Source of the DNA: an uncultured Selenomonadaceae bacterium
Lineage (GTDB): Bacteria > Bacillota > Negativicutes > Selenomonadales > Selenomonadaceae
Assembly: GCA_902782705.1 (NCBI GenBank)
Contig: CACZOL010000063.1
Location: forward strand, 1 to 5,818
DNA length: 5,818 nt
Direction of reading: 5' to 3'
The notes under the pieces are model-generated. The model worked only from the letters and a program-made list of their open reading frames with translations, had not been told where the DNA came from and did not search any database. The stretch's first letter is position 1. The number at the start of each line of letters is the position of its first letter. Positions 1 through 5,818 of the stretch are shown piece after piece. Position numbers and translations under genes: made by a program.

Positions 1-366
1 ATTCAGCAGGCGGCGCAGAGCCTGAACACGAAAGTCGACGCTTTCTACGCGCCGACGGACAACGTGCTGGCCAGCGCGATGCCGACGTTGCTCTCTGTCA
101 CCGATCCGGCGAAGAAACCGGTCATCTGCGGTGAAGCGAACATGGTCAAGGCCGGCGGCCTTGCGACCTATGGCATCGACTATTATAAACTCGGCCTCCA
201 GACGGGCGAGATGGGCGCGGATATCCTCGACGGCAAGAAAAAGCCCGCCGACATGCCGATCCAGACCGCGAAAGACCTGAAGGCGAGCATCAACAAGAAA
301 AATGCAGACGCACTCGGCGTCAAGATTCCCGATGACCTGAAGAAATCGGCGGAAATCGTTGAGTAA
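1..366 (+). CDS. ABC transporter solute-binding protein, C-terminal part (5' end outside window)
   Basis: The reading frame is open from base 1 to the TAA at 364-366, giving the last 121 residues; the start, signal peptide and N-terminal lobe lie upstream. The sequence resembles the C-terminal lobe of the ABC_sub_bind (TrpX-like, COG2984) family. Hallmarks are the segment KKPVICGEANMVKAGGLATY, the following GIDYYKLGLQTGEMGADIL, and an ending that contains ALGVKIPDDL. In Bacillota such proteins are normally lipoproteins or periplasmic/extracytoplasmic binders that deliver a small ligand to the permease. The permease and ATPase genes follow immediately on the same strand, so this is the first visible gene of the transporter operon. 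Tryptophan or another aromatic or branched amino acid is a possible ligand by family analogy only. Family assignment is confident; the substrate is unknown. Confidence 0.9.
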   Translation: MQQAAQSLNTKVDAFYAPTDNVLASAMPTLLSVTDPAKKPVICGEANMVKAGGLATYGIDYYKLGLQTGEMGADILDGKKKPADMPIQTAKDLKASINKKNADALGVKIPDDLKKSAEIVE

Positions 367-374
367 AATATTGT

Positions 375-380
375 TAGGAG
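375..380 (+). promoter_or_regulatory. Ribosome binding site fixing a TTG start for the permease
   Basis: TAGGAG lies 10 bases before the TTG at 391. No ATG in frame fits better, and the protein beginning at this TTG (MDLIIPTISQGLLWSV) opens as expected for the family, directly with the first membrane segment. Confidence 0.75.
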
Positions 381-390
381 CAAAGTTACT

Positions 391-1275
391 TTGGACTTAA
401 TCATCCCAACCATTTCCCAGGGCCTGCTTTGGTCTGTGATTGCGATTGGCGTCTATCTGACGTTTCGCGTGCTCGACGTGGCGGACCTGACCGTCGAAGG
501 CAGCTTCCCGCTGGGTGCGGCCACGGCGGCCAAATTGCTCGTCGACGGCTGGAGCCCGATTCCGGCGATTATTGTCGCATGCTTCGCGGGGATGCTCTCC
601 GGCGTCGCCACCGGCATCTTGACGACGCGATTCAAGATCCCGGCGCTGCTTTCGGGCATCTTGACGATGATTGCGCTGTACTCGGTGAACCTTCGCATCA
701 TGGGCAAAGCAAATCTGCCGCTTCTGGGCGTCGATACGCTGTTCACGCAGTTCGGCTGGATTTCTGAGGACAAGCAGACGGTCGTTTTCGCCGTCGGGCT
801 TGTCGTCGTGCTTTTGGTCGGCGCGCTCTGCTACTGGTTTTTCGGTACGGAGATCGGCGCCGCGATTCGCGCCACGGGATTCAATCCCAACATGATCCGC
901 GCGAACGGCGTCAATACGGACGTGACAATCATTCTCGGACTCCTGCTCTCCAACGGTCTCGTCGCCGTCTCCGGTGCGCTCGTCGCGCAGTCCAGCGGCT
1001 TCGCGGACGTGGGCATGGGCGTCGGCACGATCGTCATCGGCCTTGCGTCGGTCATCATCGGCGAGGTCCTGTTCGGCACGCCGAGCTTTTGGCGCTGCCT
1101 GATTTCCGTGGTGCTGGGTTCCATCGTCTACCGTATCGTTATCGCGGTGGTGCTGCAAATGGGTATGCCGCCGAACGACCTGAAGCTCTTCACGGCGATC
1201 CTCGTGGCCGCCGCGCTGGCGCTTCCGCTGCTCCAAGGCAAAGTCAAAGAGCGGCGCAGAAGGGCGGTGGACTGA
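391..1275 (+). CDS. ABC transporter permease (TrpY-like, BPD_transp_2-type)
   Basis: This 294-residue, very hydrophobic protein is the membrane channel of the transporter whose binding protein is encoded just upstream. About eight or nine membrane segments can be seen, roughly at residues 5-25, 38-52, 56-78, 86-104, 130-152, 178-200, 205-230, 235-258 and 265-282. The segment DVADLTVEGSFPLGAATAA (about residues 29-47) is typical of the COG4120 permeases that accompany ABC_sub_bind proteins. These are distant relatives of branched-chain amino acid and sugar permeases. The length is normal for the family and the C-terminus is a short basic cytoplasmic tail (KVKERRRRAVD). The start is TTG, 24 bases after the binding-protein stop. 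The stop codon directly abuts the start of the ATPase gene, so the two are probably translationally coupled. The substrate is not determined by the sequence. Confidence 0.92.
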   Translation: MDLIIPTISQGLLWSVIAIGVYLTFRVLDVADLTVEGSFPLGAATAAKLLVDGWSPIPAIIVACFAGMLSGVATGILTTRFKIPALLSGILTMIALYSVNLRIMGKANLPLLGVDTLFTQFGWISEDKQTVVFAVGLVVVLLVGALCYWFFGTEIGAAIRATGFNPNMIRANGVNTDVTIILGLLLSNGLVAVSGALVAQSSGFADVGMGVGTIVIGLASVIIGEVLFGTPSFWRCLISVVLGSIVYRIVIAVVLQMGMPPNDLKLFTAILVAAALALPLLQGKVKERRRRAVD

Positions 1276-2070
1276 TTGCTCCGAATCGAGAACATCGCGA
1301 AGACCTTCAATCCCGGAACGATCACCGAGAAAGTCGCGCTGACGGGGCTGTCCCTGCATCTCGCCGCCGGCGATTTCGTGACGGTCATCGGCGGCAACGG
1401 CGCGGGCAAGTCCACGCTGATGAACTCCATTGCGGGAACGTTTTTCGTCGACCGCGGGAAAATCTTCATCGACGGCGAGGACATCACGCGCTGGCCCGAA
1501 TATCGGCGCGCGAAATACATCGGCCGCGTGTTCCAGGACCCGATGATGGGCACGGCGGCGGGCATGATGATCGAAGAGAACCTTGCCATCGCCGAGCGGC
1601 GCGGGCGCACGCCTTCCCTTCGCTGGGGATCGTCGGAAGAAAAACGGCAGGAATACCGCGAGATGCTCCTTTCCCTCGGGCTTGGGCTTGAGGATCGTCT
1701 GGAATCGAAAGTCGGGCTCTTGTCCGGCGGCCAGCGGCAAGCGCTGACGCTCCTGATGGCGACGATGGCCTCGCCGAAGCTCCTGCTCCTCGACGAGCAC
1801 ACGGCGGCCCTCGACCCGAAAACCGCCGCGCAGGTGCTTCGCCTGACGAAAACCATCGTTGAAGGGCGAAAACTGACGACGCTGATGATCACCCACAACA
1901 TGCGCGACGCTTTGGCGCTGGGCAACCGGCTGATCATGATGTACGAAGGACGCATCCTGATCGACGTGGCCGGAGAGGAAAAACAGCGGCTGACCGTTCC
2001 CGATCTCCTGCGAATGTTCGAGCAGGCGGCGGGCAGCGAAATGACAAGCGACAGTTTATTGCTGTCGTAA
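1276..2070 (+). CDS. ABC transporter ATP-binding protein (TrpZ-like, COG1101)
   Basis: This 264-residue cytoplasmic ATPase powers the upstream permease. All nucleotide-binding motifs are present and intact: Walker A GGNGAGKST (39-47), Q-loop Q87 in VFQDP, signature LSGGQRQ (149-155), Walker B LLLLD with D173 and catalytic E174, D-loop ALDP (178-181), and switch histidine H207 in ITHNM. The opening LRIENIAKTFNPGT and the DEHTAALDPK stretch are characteristic of the COG1101 subgroup paired with ABC_sub_bind and COG4120 proteins. The start is a TTG at 1276, immediately after the permease TGA with no gap. An AAGGGCGGTGG stretch at the end of the permease gene can serve as ribosome binding site. 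The gene is followed by a strong terminator, so it is the last gene of the operon. Confidence 0.95.
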   Translation: MLRIENIAKTFNPGTITEKVALTGLSLHLAAGDFVTVIGGNGAGKSTLMNSIAGTFFVDRGKIFIDGEDITRWPEYRRAKYIGRVFQDPMMGTAAGMMIEENLAIAERRGRTPSLRWGSSEEKRQEYREMLLSLGLGLEDRLESKVGLLSGGQRQALTLLMATMASPKLLLLDEHTAALDPKTAAQVLRLTKTIVEGRKLTTLMITHNMRDALALGNRLIMMYEGRILIDVAGEEKQRLTVPDLLRMFEQAAGSEMTSDSLLLS

Positions 2071-2092
2071 AAAAGGATAAGGTTTGTTTTTT

Positions 2093-2125
2093 ACGCACCG
2101 GCGAGATTTTCGTCGGTGCGTTTTT
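2093..2125 (+). terminator. Intrinsic terminator of the ABC transporter operon
   Basis: An 11-bp stem (2093-2103 with 2111-2121, ACGCACCG/CGGTGCGT extended by three pairs including one G-T) encloses a 7-base loop, AGATTTT. A run of five T follows at 2121-2125. It starts 22 bases after the ATPase stop and separates the transporter operon from the regulator gene. Confidence 0.9.
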
Positions 2126-2141
2126 GCGTTGACAGCATAGG

Positions 2142-2221
2142 ATTTCGCGCCGAAAAATCCGCCGTTCGCGCCCTGCGGCGAAATTTTACTCCTTTTTATG
2201 GTATAGTAAGAGCGGAGGGGG
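2142..2221 (+). promoter_or_regulatory. Promoter and putative operator module of the response regulator gene
   Basis: The block TATGGTATAGTA (2197-2208) contains an extended -10 (TG, one base, TATAGT at 2202-2207); no good -35 is seen at 17 bases. Upstream, ATTTCGCGCCGAAA (2142-2155) contains the dyad TTTCG-CGC-CGAAA. CGTTCGCG (2163-2170) and a CGCCG/CGGCG hairpin (2160-2164 with 2176-2180) follow. GGAGGGGG at 2214-2221 is a strong ribosome binding site 5 bases before the ATG. A start point about 7 bases after the -10 would leave a leader of only about 13 bases. The whole module recurs in front of the kinase gene at 4203-4288. That the dyad binds a regulator is inference. Confidence 0.7.
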
Positions 2222-2226
2222 ATTTC

Positions 2227-2976
2227 ATGGACGAGCGGGTGATTTCAGACGCGCGGGCGGGAATCTCCGTCGCGGTTTGCGAGCCGAACGGAGAATTGCG
2301 CGACGAGCTTGCGCGCATGATTGCGAAGAAAAAGCCGGAGGCGCGTCTCGGCGCCTTTTCGTCCGGCGACGAGCTTTTGCGCTCGGAGGAAGATTTCGCG
2401 ATTTACTTTCTCGACGTACAGGGCGCGGACGGGCTGGAGGTTGCGCGGGAGCTGCGCGCGCGGGAGCGGGGCGTCGCAGGCAGCGTCATCGTTTTCGTGA
2501 CGGGCTATCGGGACTATATGGAGGAGGCTTTCGACGTTCACGCGTTTCAATATTTAGTGAAACCGGTGGACGGGAAGAAGTTCGCCGAAGTGCTTTGCGC
2601 CGCTTGGGCGGAAGCCGAAGCGACGCGCCGACGGGAGGGGCGGCATATCCTGTTGAAGCTGGACGGGATCATGCGAAAGGTCGCGCTGCGCGATATCCTT
2701 TATCTGGAGAGCCGGAACAAGAAAGTCGCCATTCATACGACGGAAGGCGCGCATGAGATCCGCCGCTCGATGGAAACGATGGAAGCCGCGCTGGACGACG
2801 GCTTTTACCGCTGTCACCGCTGCTATCTCGTCAATCTCGCGCAGATCGCCGACTACGGCCCGCGTGCGATCCGGCTGGAAAACGGCGAGCAGCTTTTACT
2901 GGCGGAAAAGAAATACGCGGATTTCGTGAAGACGTATTTGCGTTACGCGAAAAGCGGCGGCGTCGTGCATGTATGA
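2227..2976 (+). CDS. LytTR-family response regulator (AgrA/LytR type)
   Basis: This 249-residue cytoplasmic transcription regulator has two domains. The receiver domain spans about residues 13-125, with phosphoacceptor D63 (FLDVQGADGLEVA), switch residue T92 (FVTGY) and K112 in the LVKPVD motif. The LytTR DNA-binding domain spans about 139-242, with the typical ILYLES (157-162), FYRCHRCYLVNL (193-204) and ENGEQL (218-223) elements. Length is normal for the family. The start at ATG 2227 was chosen because GGAGGGGG lies 5 bases upstream; longer in-frame starts would run back into the transporter terminator and across the promoter. Two things are odd. At the acidic Mg site the usual Asp/Glu pair reads E19-P20, and a CHRC pair (C196, C199) sits in the DNA-binding domain. 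The probable partner is the histidine kinase at 4296, separated from it by an opposite-strand gene. Target genes are unknown. Confidence 0.93.
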   Translation: MDERVISDARAGISVAVCEPNGELRDELARMIAKKKPEARLGAFSSGDELLRSEEDFAIYFLDVQGADGLEVARELRARERGVAGSVIVFVTGYRDYMEEAFDVHAFQYLVKPVDGKKFAEVLCAAWAEAEATRRREGRHILLKLDGIMRKVALRDILYLESRNKKVAIHTTEGAHEIRRSMETMEAALDDGFYRCHRCYLVNLAQIADYGPRAIRLENGEQLLLAEKKYADFVKTYLRYAKSGGVVHV

Positions 2977-2982
2977 AAAAGG

Positions 2983-3013
2983 AAGCGTTCGGCAATCATG
3001 TCGGACGCTTTTT
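2983..3013. terminator. Bidirectional terminator between convergent regulator and RhuM genes
   Basis: AAGCGTTCGG (2983-2992) pairs with TCGGACGCTT (3001-3010) including G-T pairs; two inner pairs extend this to about 12 bp with an ATCA loop. TTTTT (3009-3013) follows on the + strand, only 6 bases after the regulator stop. On the opposite strand the stem is followed by CC and then five T (AAAAA at 2976-2980), so it can also end transcripts of the RhuM gene. The remaining bases to 3065 show nothing clear. Confidence 0.8.
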
Positions 3014-3065
3014 GTATGTCATTCCCCATTATTACATAATCACTGTAGCCGTTCCGAAAGTTCGT

Positions 3066-4097
3066 TTACGGTTCTGCTTTTTCTGCATTTTCCAGCATAA
3101 ACCGGTCAAAATCGGAAACATACTCCCTGTCCTGTATAACACGATACTTTTCAAATTCGCTCAAGGCATGAAGCTTTGCAATTTCGGCGGTTACTTTTCC
3201 GGCGTCTTTGAGCAAGCCGTATTCAAACATATCAATAAAACGGTTGAGCCGCGTTTCCCAATCCGCCATAGTGAGGGGGATTTTGCGCTGCGCCATGTCC
3301 TCAGCGTAGTCGAGGTAAGCCGACACCATGCGGTTGAGCTGCTTTATTTCTTCCTCGGTCAAATAATTCTTCGCCACAATAACGTCGGACGGTTTGATTT
3401 TCCCGTTCGGCGCGTCCTGCCAAGTACTCAGTCCCATGTGCGGCTTTTCGCTGTCCGCACGATCCACAATCAATTCCGCCGCCGTATGCCCGTGAACGGC
3501 GAAGTGCATCTTGTTCTGCACCGTAGCGTAGAAGCGGCGGGTGGATTTTGCCGTGCTGTCATAGTCCACCGCCGTGGCGTAAATATCCGTGACCTTTTGG
3601 TAGAATTTGCGTTCGCTTGCGCGTATCTCGCGAATCCTTTCGAGTTGTTCCTCATAATATTTGTCAGTAAGGTACGTTCCGCGTTTTAATCGCTCGTCGT
3701 CCATGACCCAGCCCTTGATGGTGTATTCCTTGGCAATATAGTTCACCCATTTGCGGAACTGCACCGCCCGTTCGGAGTTCACCTTGAAACCAACGGCAAT
3801 AATCATTTGCAGGTTATAATGGTTTGCCTGATAATGCTTGCCGTCATCGGCAGTTATTAAGTATTTCTTAATAACTGCCGACTCGTCCAATTCCTTGTCA
3901 GCGAATATCCTTTTTATGTGCTGATTGATTGCAGCCACGGTTACATCGTAAAGCTGAGCCATCGCTTTTTGTGTAAGCCAGATGTTTTCATCCTCGTAAC
4001 GAAGTTCGACAAAATTTTCTTCGTTACCGACGGAAGCAATATACGTCAAATATTCCGCCGCCCCGGAGCGGACAAGCGATTTCTTTTCTTTCCCCAT
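3066..4097 (-). CDS. RhuM-family protein (Virulence_RhuM, COG3943)
   Basis: This 343-residue protein is full length for the RhuM family; its biochemical function is not established. The N-terminal part (about 30-117) carries a helix-turn-helix-like, ORF6N/antirepressor-like stretch, NIWLTQKAMAQLYDVTVAAI followed by NQHIKRIF, and then the family segment YNLQMIIAVGFKVNSERAVQ. The central part (145-180) is charged and helical. The C-terminal part has the family hallmark QNKMHFAVHGHTAAELIVDR (194-213) followed by MGLSTW (221-226). Such genes are often found near restriction-modification genes and in mobile or defence regions (recalled knowledge). The ATG at 4097 has a GAGG ribosome binding site (complement of 4105-4108) 7 bases away. 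The gene is visibly less GC-rich than both flanks and lies on the opposite strand between a regulator and its likely kinase, which suggests acquisition. No transposase, integrase or target duplication is visible. Confidence 0.92.
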   Translation of the reverse strand: MGKEKKSLVRSGAAEYLTYIASVGNEENFVELRYEDENIWLTQKAMAQLYDVTVAAINQHIKRIFADKELDESAVIKKYLITADDGKHYQANHYNLQMIIAVGFKVNSERAVQFRKWVNYIAKEYTIKGWVMDDERLKRGTYLTDKYYEEQLERIREIRASERKFYQKVTDIYATAVDYDSTAKSTRRFYATVQNKMHFAVHGHTAAELIVDRADSEKPHMGLSTWQDAPNGKIKPSDVIVAKNYLTEEEIKQLNRMVSAYLDYAEDMAQRKIPLTMADWETRLNRFIDMFEYGLLKDAGKVTAEIAKLHALSEFEKYRVIQDREYVSDFDRFMLENAEKAEP

Positions 4098-4202
4098 GGT
4101 CAGTCCTCAATTCCCGCAACAATTATGCCCATAAGCGCGATGATTTTGTTTTTTCATTACAATTATTCTCCCTTCCCCTTAAAAATCCTTTTTCCTTTCC
4201 GC

Positions 4203-4288
4203 ATTTCGCGCCGAAATCGCCGTCGTTCGCGACGGACGGCGGTTTTTGCAAACCATTCTATGGTATAGTATTATTAGGCGCGGAGGGG
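4203..4288 (+). promoter_or_regulatory. Promoter and putative operator module of the kinase gene, copy of the regulator promoter
   Basis: ATTTCGCGCCGAAA (4203-4216), CGTTCGCG (4224-4231), CGGCG (4237-4241) and TATGGTATAGTA (4259-4270; -10 TATAGT 4264-4269, extended by TG) repeat the module at 2142-2208. Order and spacing are the same: offset 2061 for the first three and 2062 for the last. By hand count 34 of the first 45 positions agree. This copy also has a perfect hairpin, CCGTCG (4220-4225) with CGACGG (4230-4235) around a TTCG loop. GGAGGGG (4282-4288) is the ribosome binding site, 7 bases before the ATG. The adjoining bases 4110-4200 are AT-rich and should hold the RhuM promoter on the other strand, but no convincing one was seen. 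Confidence 0.7.
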
Positions 4289-4295
4289 ATTCCGA

Positions 4296-5753
4296 ATGTC
4301 CGATATGACGATGAACGCGCTGGATTTTCTCGTGCAGTTTGCGGCGGGGGCGCTTTCCTTTTGGTACGCGGCAAACTTCCTGCGGGCGGATTTTGAGAGC
4401 CGCCGGGGGGCGATGCTGCGCTGGTCGGCGCTTTACGCGCTCGTGCAGTTCGGCGTTTCCGCGCTGACGGAAGACTGGAAACCGTATGAGCGGTTTTTCG
4501 CGGTCGTTCCCCAGATCGTGCTGCTGTTCCTGCTCTCCGGCGCGTTCTTTGAAAAAGACAAATTTCGGCAAATGTTCGTCGCCGCGAGCTTCGCTTCCGG
4601 CTGGGACATTTTGCGGTTCGCTGTCAGCCCGCTGGCACACGCGGCTCTCGGCGCGTGGGGGCCGGCCTGGGCGTGGGCGGTGAACGAAGCCGTCGCGCGG
4701 GGCGTCGCGGCGGAAACGGTACTTTTCCTGATGCAAATGACCAACGACGCGGCGCTGCTCTTGGTCGTCGCGGGCTGCCGCGTCGTGCAGATCGGACTCC
4801 TCGCGCTCTGCCTGCGCGGCATTGTCAGATTCTTCCCGCCGAAAGATTACGCGCTGCAGTTCCATGAAAGCCTGTTCCTGCTGTTCCCTTGCGCCGTCGC
4901 CCTCGTCATCGACCTGACGGTGCGGATGCTGGCGCTGTCGGCGGACAATTCCGCGCTGATGCTCGTCTACGACCGCGTGCCGGAAACACTGCTGCTCTTG
5001 CCGCTGGCGAGCCTTTTGCTGCTCGGCATGGTCGTCTCGTCGGTGGCGTTGTTCCGCGGCTTGGTGCAGGCGAAGGACGAGGAACAGAAAAGGCTGCTCT
5101 TGGAACAGAGCGTCGCGGGCGTGCATCGTGAGGTCGAGGAGCTGCAAGGCGTTTATGCCGACCTCAAAGGGCTTCGCCACGACCTGCGCAACCATATCGC
5201 AAGCCTCGCCGCTTATGTGCGGCGCATTGCGCCAAGCGGCGACACGGAGCTTTCCGCGTACCTCGGACAAATGACGGACGCCGTCGCGCGGCTGGATTTT
5301 GCCGACGACACGGGCCACCCGATCATCGACGTGATCGTCCATCAGGCACGCCGCGACGCGGAGAAAAAAGGCGTCGCGTTCATCGCCGACTTCCATTATC
5401 CGAAAGATGGGCGGCTCGACATCTACGACGTCAGCGTAATCCTGAGCAACGCGCTGACGAACGCCGCGGAAGCGGCGTCGCGGGAAATCTCGATCCGCTC
5501 CTATGAAAAAGGCCGCCTGTTCTTCATCGAGGCAGCGAACGATTTCACGGGGATGCTGACGTGGGACGAGGCGGGCGAGCTTCCAGTCACCGGCAAGCCG
5601 GACAAAGCGCTTCATGGTATGGGGCTTATGAATATTCGCCGCTGCGCCCAAAAGTACAAGGGCGAAATAAATATACAGATAATAGAGGAAAACGGGCAAA
5701 AGAGATTTTTGCTGACGGTGATGCTGTATGAGAAGGAAACAGGGGAATCTTGA
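4296..5753 (+). CDS. Membrane sensor histidine kinase, GHKL type (AgrC/HPK10-like)
   Basis: This 485-residue protein is predicted to sit in the cytoplasmic membrane and phosphorylate a LytTR regulator, most likely the one at 2227. The N-terminal half has about six or seven hydrophobic segments (near 7-29, 39-57, 66-85, 92-140 in part, 151-173, 192-215, 230-256) and no recognised extracellular domain. A charged, probably coiled-coil linker (about 257-290) leads to the H-box GLRHDLRNHIASL with phosphoacceptor H295. The ATPase domain follows, with N-box ILSNALTNAAEAA (382-394; catalytic N389, where many relatives have Asp before this Asn) and G-box GMGLMNIRRCAQKYKGEI (from 441). The HD.RNH form of the H-box and the GMGL.NI form of the G-box are typical of AgrC-like kinases. 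ATG 4296 is best placed for the GGAGGGG site, although M4 and M6 are close. No peptide-signal gene is visible. The signal is unknown. Confidence 0.92.
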   Translation: MSDMTMNALDFLVQFAAGALSFWYAANFLRADFESRRGAMLRWSALYALVQFGVSALTEDWKPYERFFAVVPQIVLLFLLSGAFFEKDKFRQMFVAASFASGWDILRFAVSPLAHAALGAWGPAWAWAVNEAVARGVAAETVLFLMQMTNDAALLLVVAGCRVVQIGLLALCLRGIVRFFPPKDYALQFHESLFLLFPCAVALVIDLTVRMLALSADNSALMLVYDRVPETLLLLPLASLLLLGMVVSSVALFRGLVQAKDEEQKRLLLEQSVAGVHREVEELQGVYADLKGLRHDLRNHIASLAAYVRRIAPSGDTELSAYLGQMTDAVARLDFADDTGHPIIDVIVHQARRDAEKKGVAFIADFHYPKDGRLDIYDVSVILSNALTNAAEAASREISIRSYEKGRLFFIEAANDFTGMLTWDEAGELPVTGKPDKALHGMGLMNIRRCAQKYKGEINIQIIEENGQKRFLLTVMLYEKETGES

Positions 5754-5758
5754 TAAAA

Positions 5759-5818
5759 CTCCCTCCGTCATGCCTACGGCATGACACCTCCCTCAGAGAG
5801 GGAGGCTTGCCCCCCTCC
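5759..5818. repeat. Structured palindromic intergenic repeat, cut by window end
   Basis: Two perfect hairpins lie in tandem: GTCATGCC (5767-5774) with GGCATGAC (5778-5785) around TAC, and CCTCCCTC (5787-5794) with GAGGGAGG (5798-5805) around AGA. A leading CTCCCT (5759-5764) can alternatively pair with AGGGAG (5799-5804), enclosing the first hairpin. The composition (CTCCCTCCGTCATGCC, CTCAGAGAGGGAGGC, a C-rich tail) matches a type of dispersed intergenic repeat I recall from many Bacillota genomes, perhaps a small non-autonomous element. It starts 5 bases after the kinase stop and could act as its terminator or mRNA 3' end structure, although no T-run is visible inside the window. Confidence 0.75.

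Noticed and set aside
397..1896. Long open frame on the minus strand (499 codons) opposite permease and ATPase
   Set aside because: Its translation is low-complexity and rich in R, D, H and Q without any domain. It is antisense to two clear genes in GC-rich DNA, where stop codons are rare in the opposite frames.
2129..2134. Perfect TTGACA -35-like hexamer
   Set aside because: No matching -10 lies 16-18 bases downstream (only an A-run), and the shared module with an extended -10 further down is better supported.
2116..2226. Upstream extension of the response regulator to an earlier in-frame start
   Set aside because: It would begin inside the transporter terminator and run through the promoter module, while ATG 2227 has an ideal ribosome binding site.
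2973..3689. Open frame on the + strand opposite the RhuM gene
   Set aside because: It lacks a recognisable domain or a placed ribosome binding site, and the RhuM family match on the other strand explains the region.
3011..4202. Target-site duplication or inverted ends around the RhuM segment
   Set aside because: Comparing both edges by eye gave only vague AT-rich similarity and no exact direct or inverted repeat.
4220..4247. TTCG hairpin followed by T-rich bases as a terminator before the kinase
   Set aside because: The T-run does not directly follow the stem, no + strand gene ends upstream, and the stretch falls within the promoter module shared with 2142-2208.
4179..5771. Long open frame on the minus strand (530 codons) opposite the kinase
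   Set aside because: It has the same antisense artefact composition, whereas the + strand kinase has membrane segments and complete H, N and G boxes.
1..5818. CRISPR array, tRNA or rRNA genes
   Set aside because: No regularly spaced repeats and no tRNA- or rRNA-like stretches were seen on reading the window.

Overview
The window looks like a GC-rich chromosome segment from a member of the Bacillota, possibly a Negativicutes relative such as a selenomonad. This is inferred from protein style (TrpXYZ-like ABC transporter, LytTR regulator, GHKL sensor kinase), strong GGAGG-type ribosome binding sites, TTG starts and hairpin plus T-run terminators. No marker gene fixes the taxon.

Positions 1-2125 hold the 3' part of an ABC transporter operon on the + strand. 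It contains the C-terminal end of a solute-binding protein, a membrane permease and an ATPase, and closes with a strong intrinsic terminator. The set resembles the uncharacterised or tryptophan-type family (TrpX/TrpY/TrpZ-like; ABC_sub_bind plus a BPD_transp_2-like permease). The substrate cannot be read from the sequence.

Positions 2142-5753 hold a two-component pair that is split in an unusual way. A LytTR-type response regulator (2227-2976, +) and a multi-pass GHKL sensor histidine kinase of the AgrC/HPK10 style (4296-5753, +) each have their own promoter. The two promoter regions are clearly related: a 14-base exact match containing a dyad, further matches at constant offset, and an identical 12-base extended -10 block. 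Between the two genes sits a RhuM-family gene on the opposite strand (3066-4097, -), visibly less GC-rich than its neighbours and probably acquired. The regulator and the RhuM gene converge on one hairpin with T-runs on both sides. The RhuM gene and the kinase diverge from a 198-base intergenic region.

After the kinase, the window ends inside a strongly palindromic intergenic repeat (5759-5818), apparently of the dispersed CTCCCTCC/GGGAGG type common in Bacillota genomes.

The likely working model is that the membrane kinase senses an unknown signal and phosphorylates the LytTR regulator, and that the shared promoter modules allow co-regulation, possibly autoregulation, of the two genes. The most unusual points are the duplicated promoter, the RhuM gene wedged between partners, a receiver domain lacking one of the two usual acidic Mg-site residues, and a CxxC pair in the DNA-binding domain where AgrA has its redox-active cysteine.
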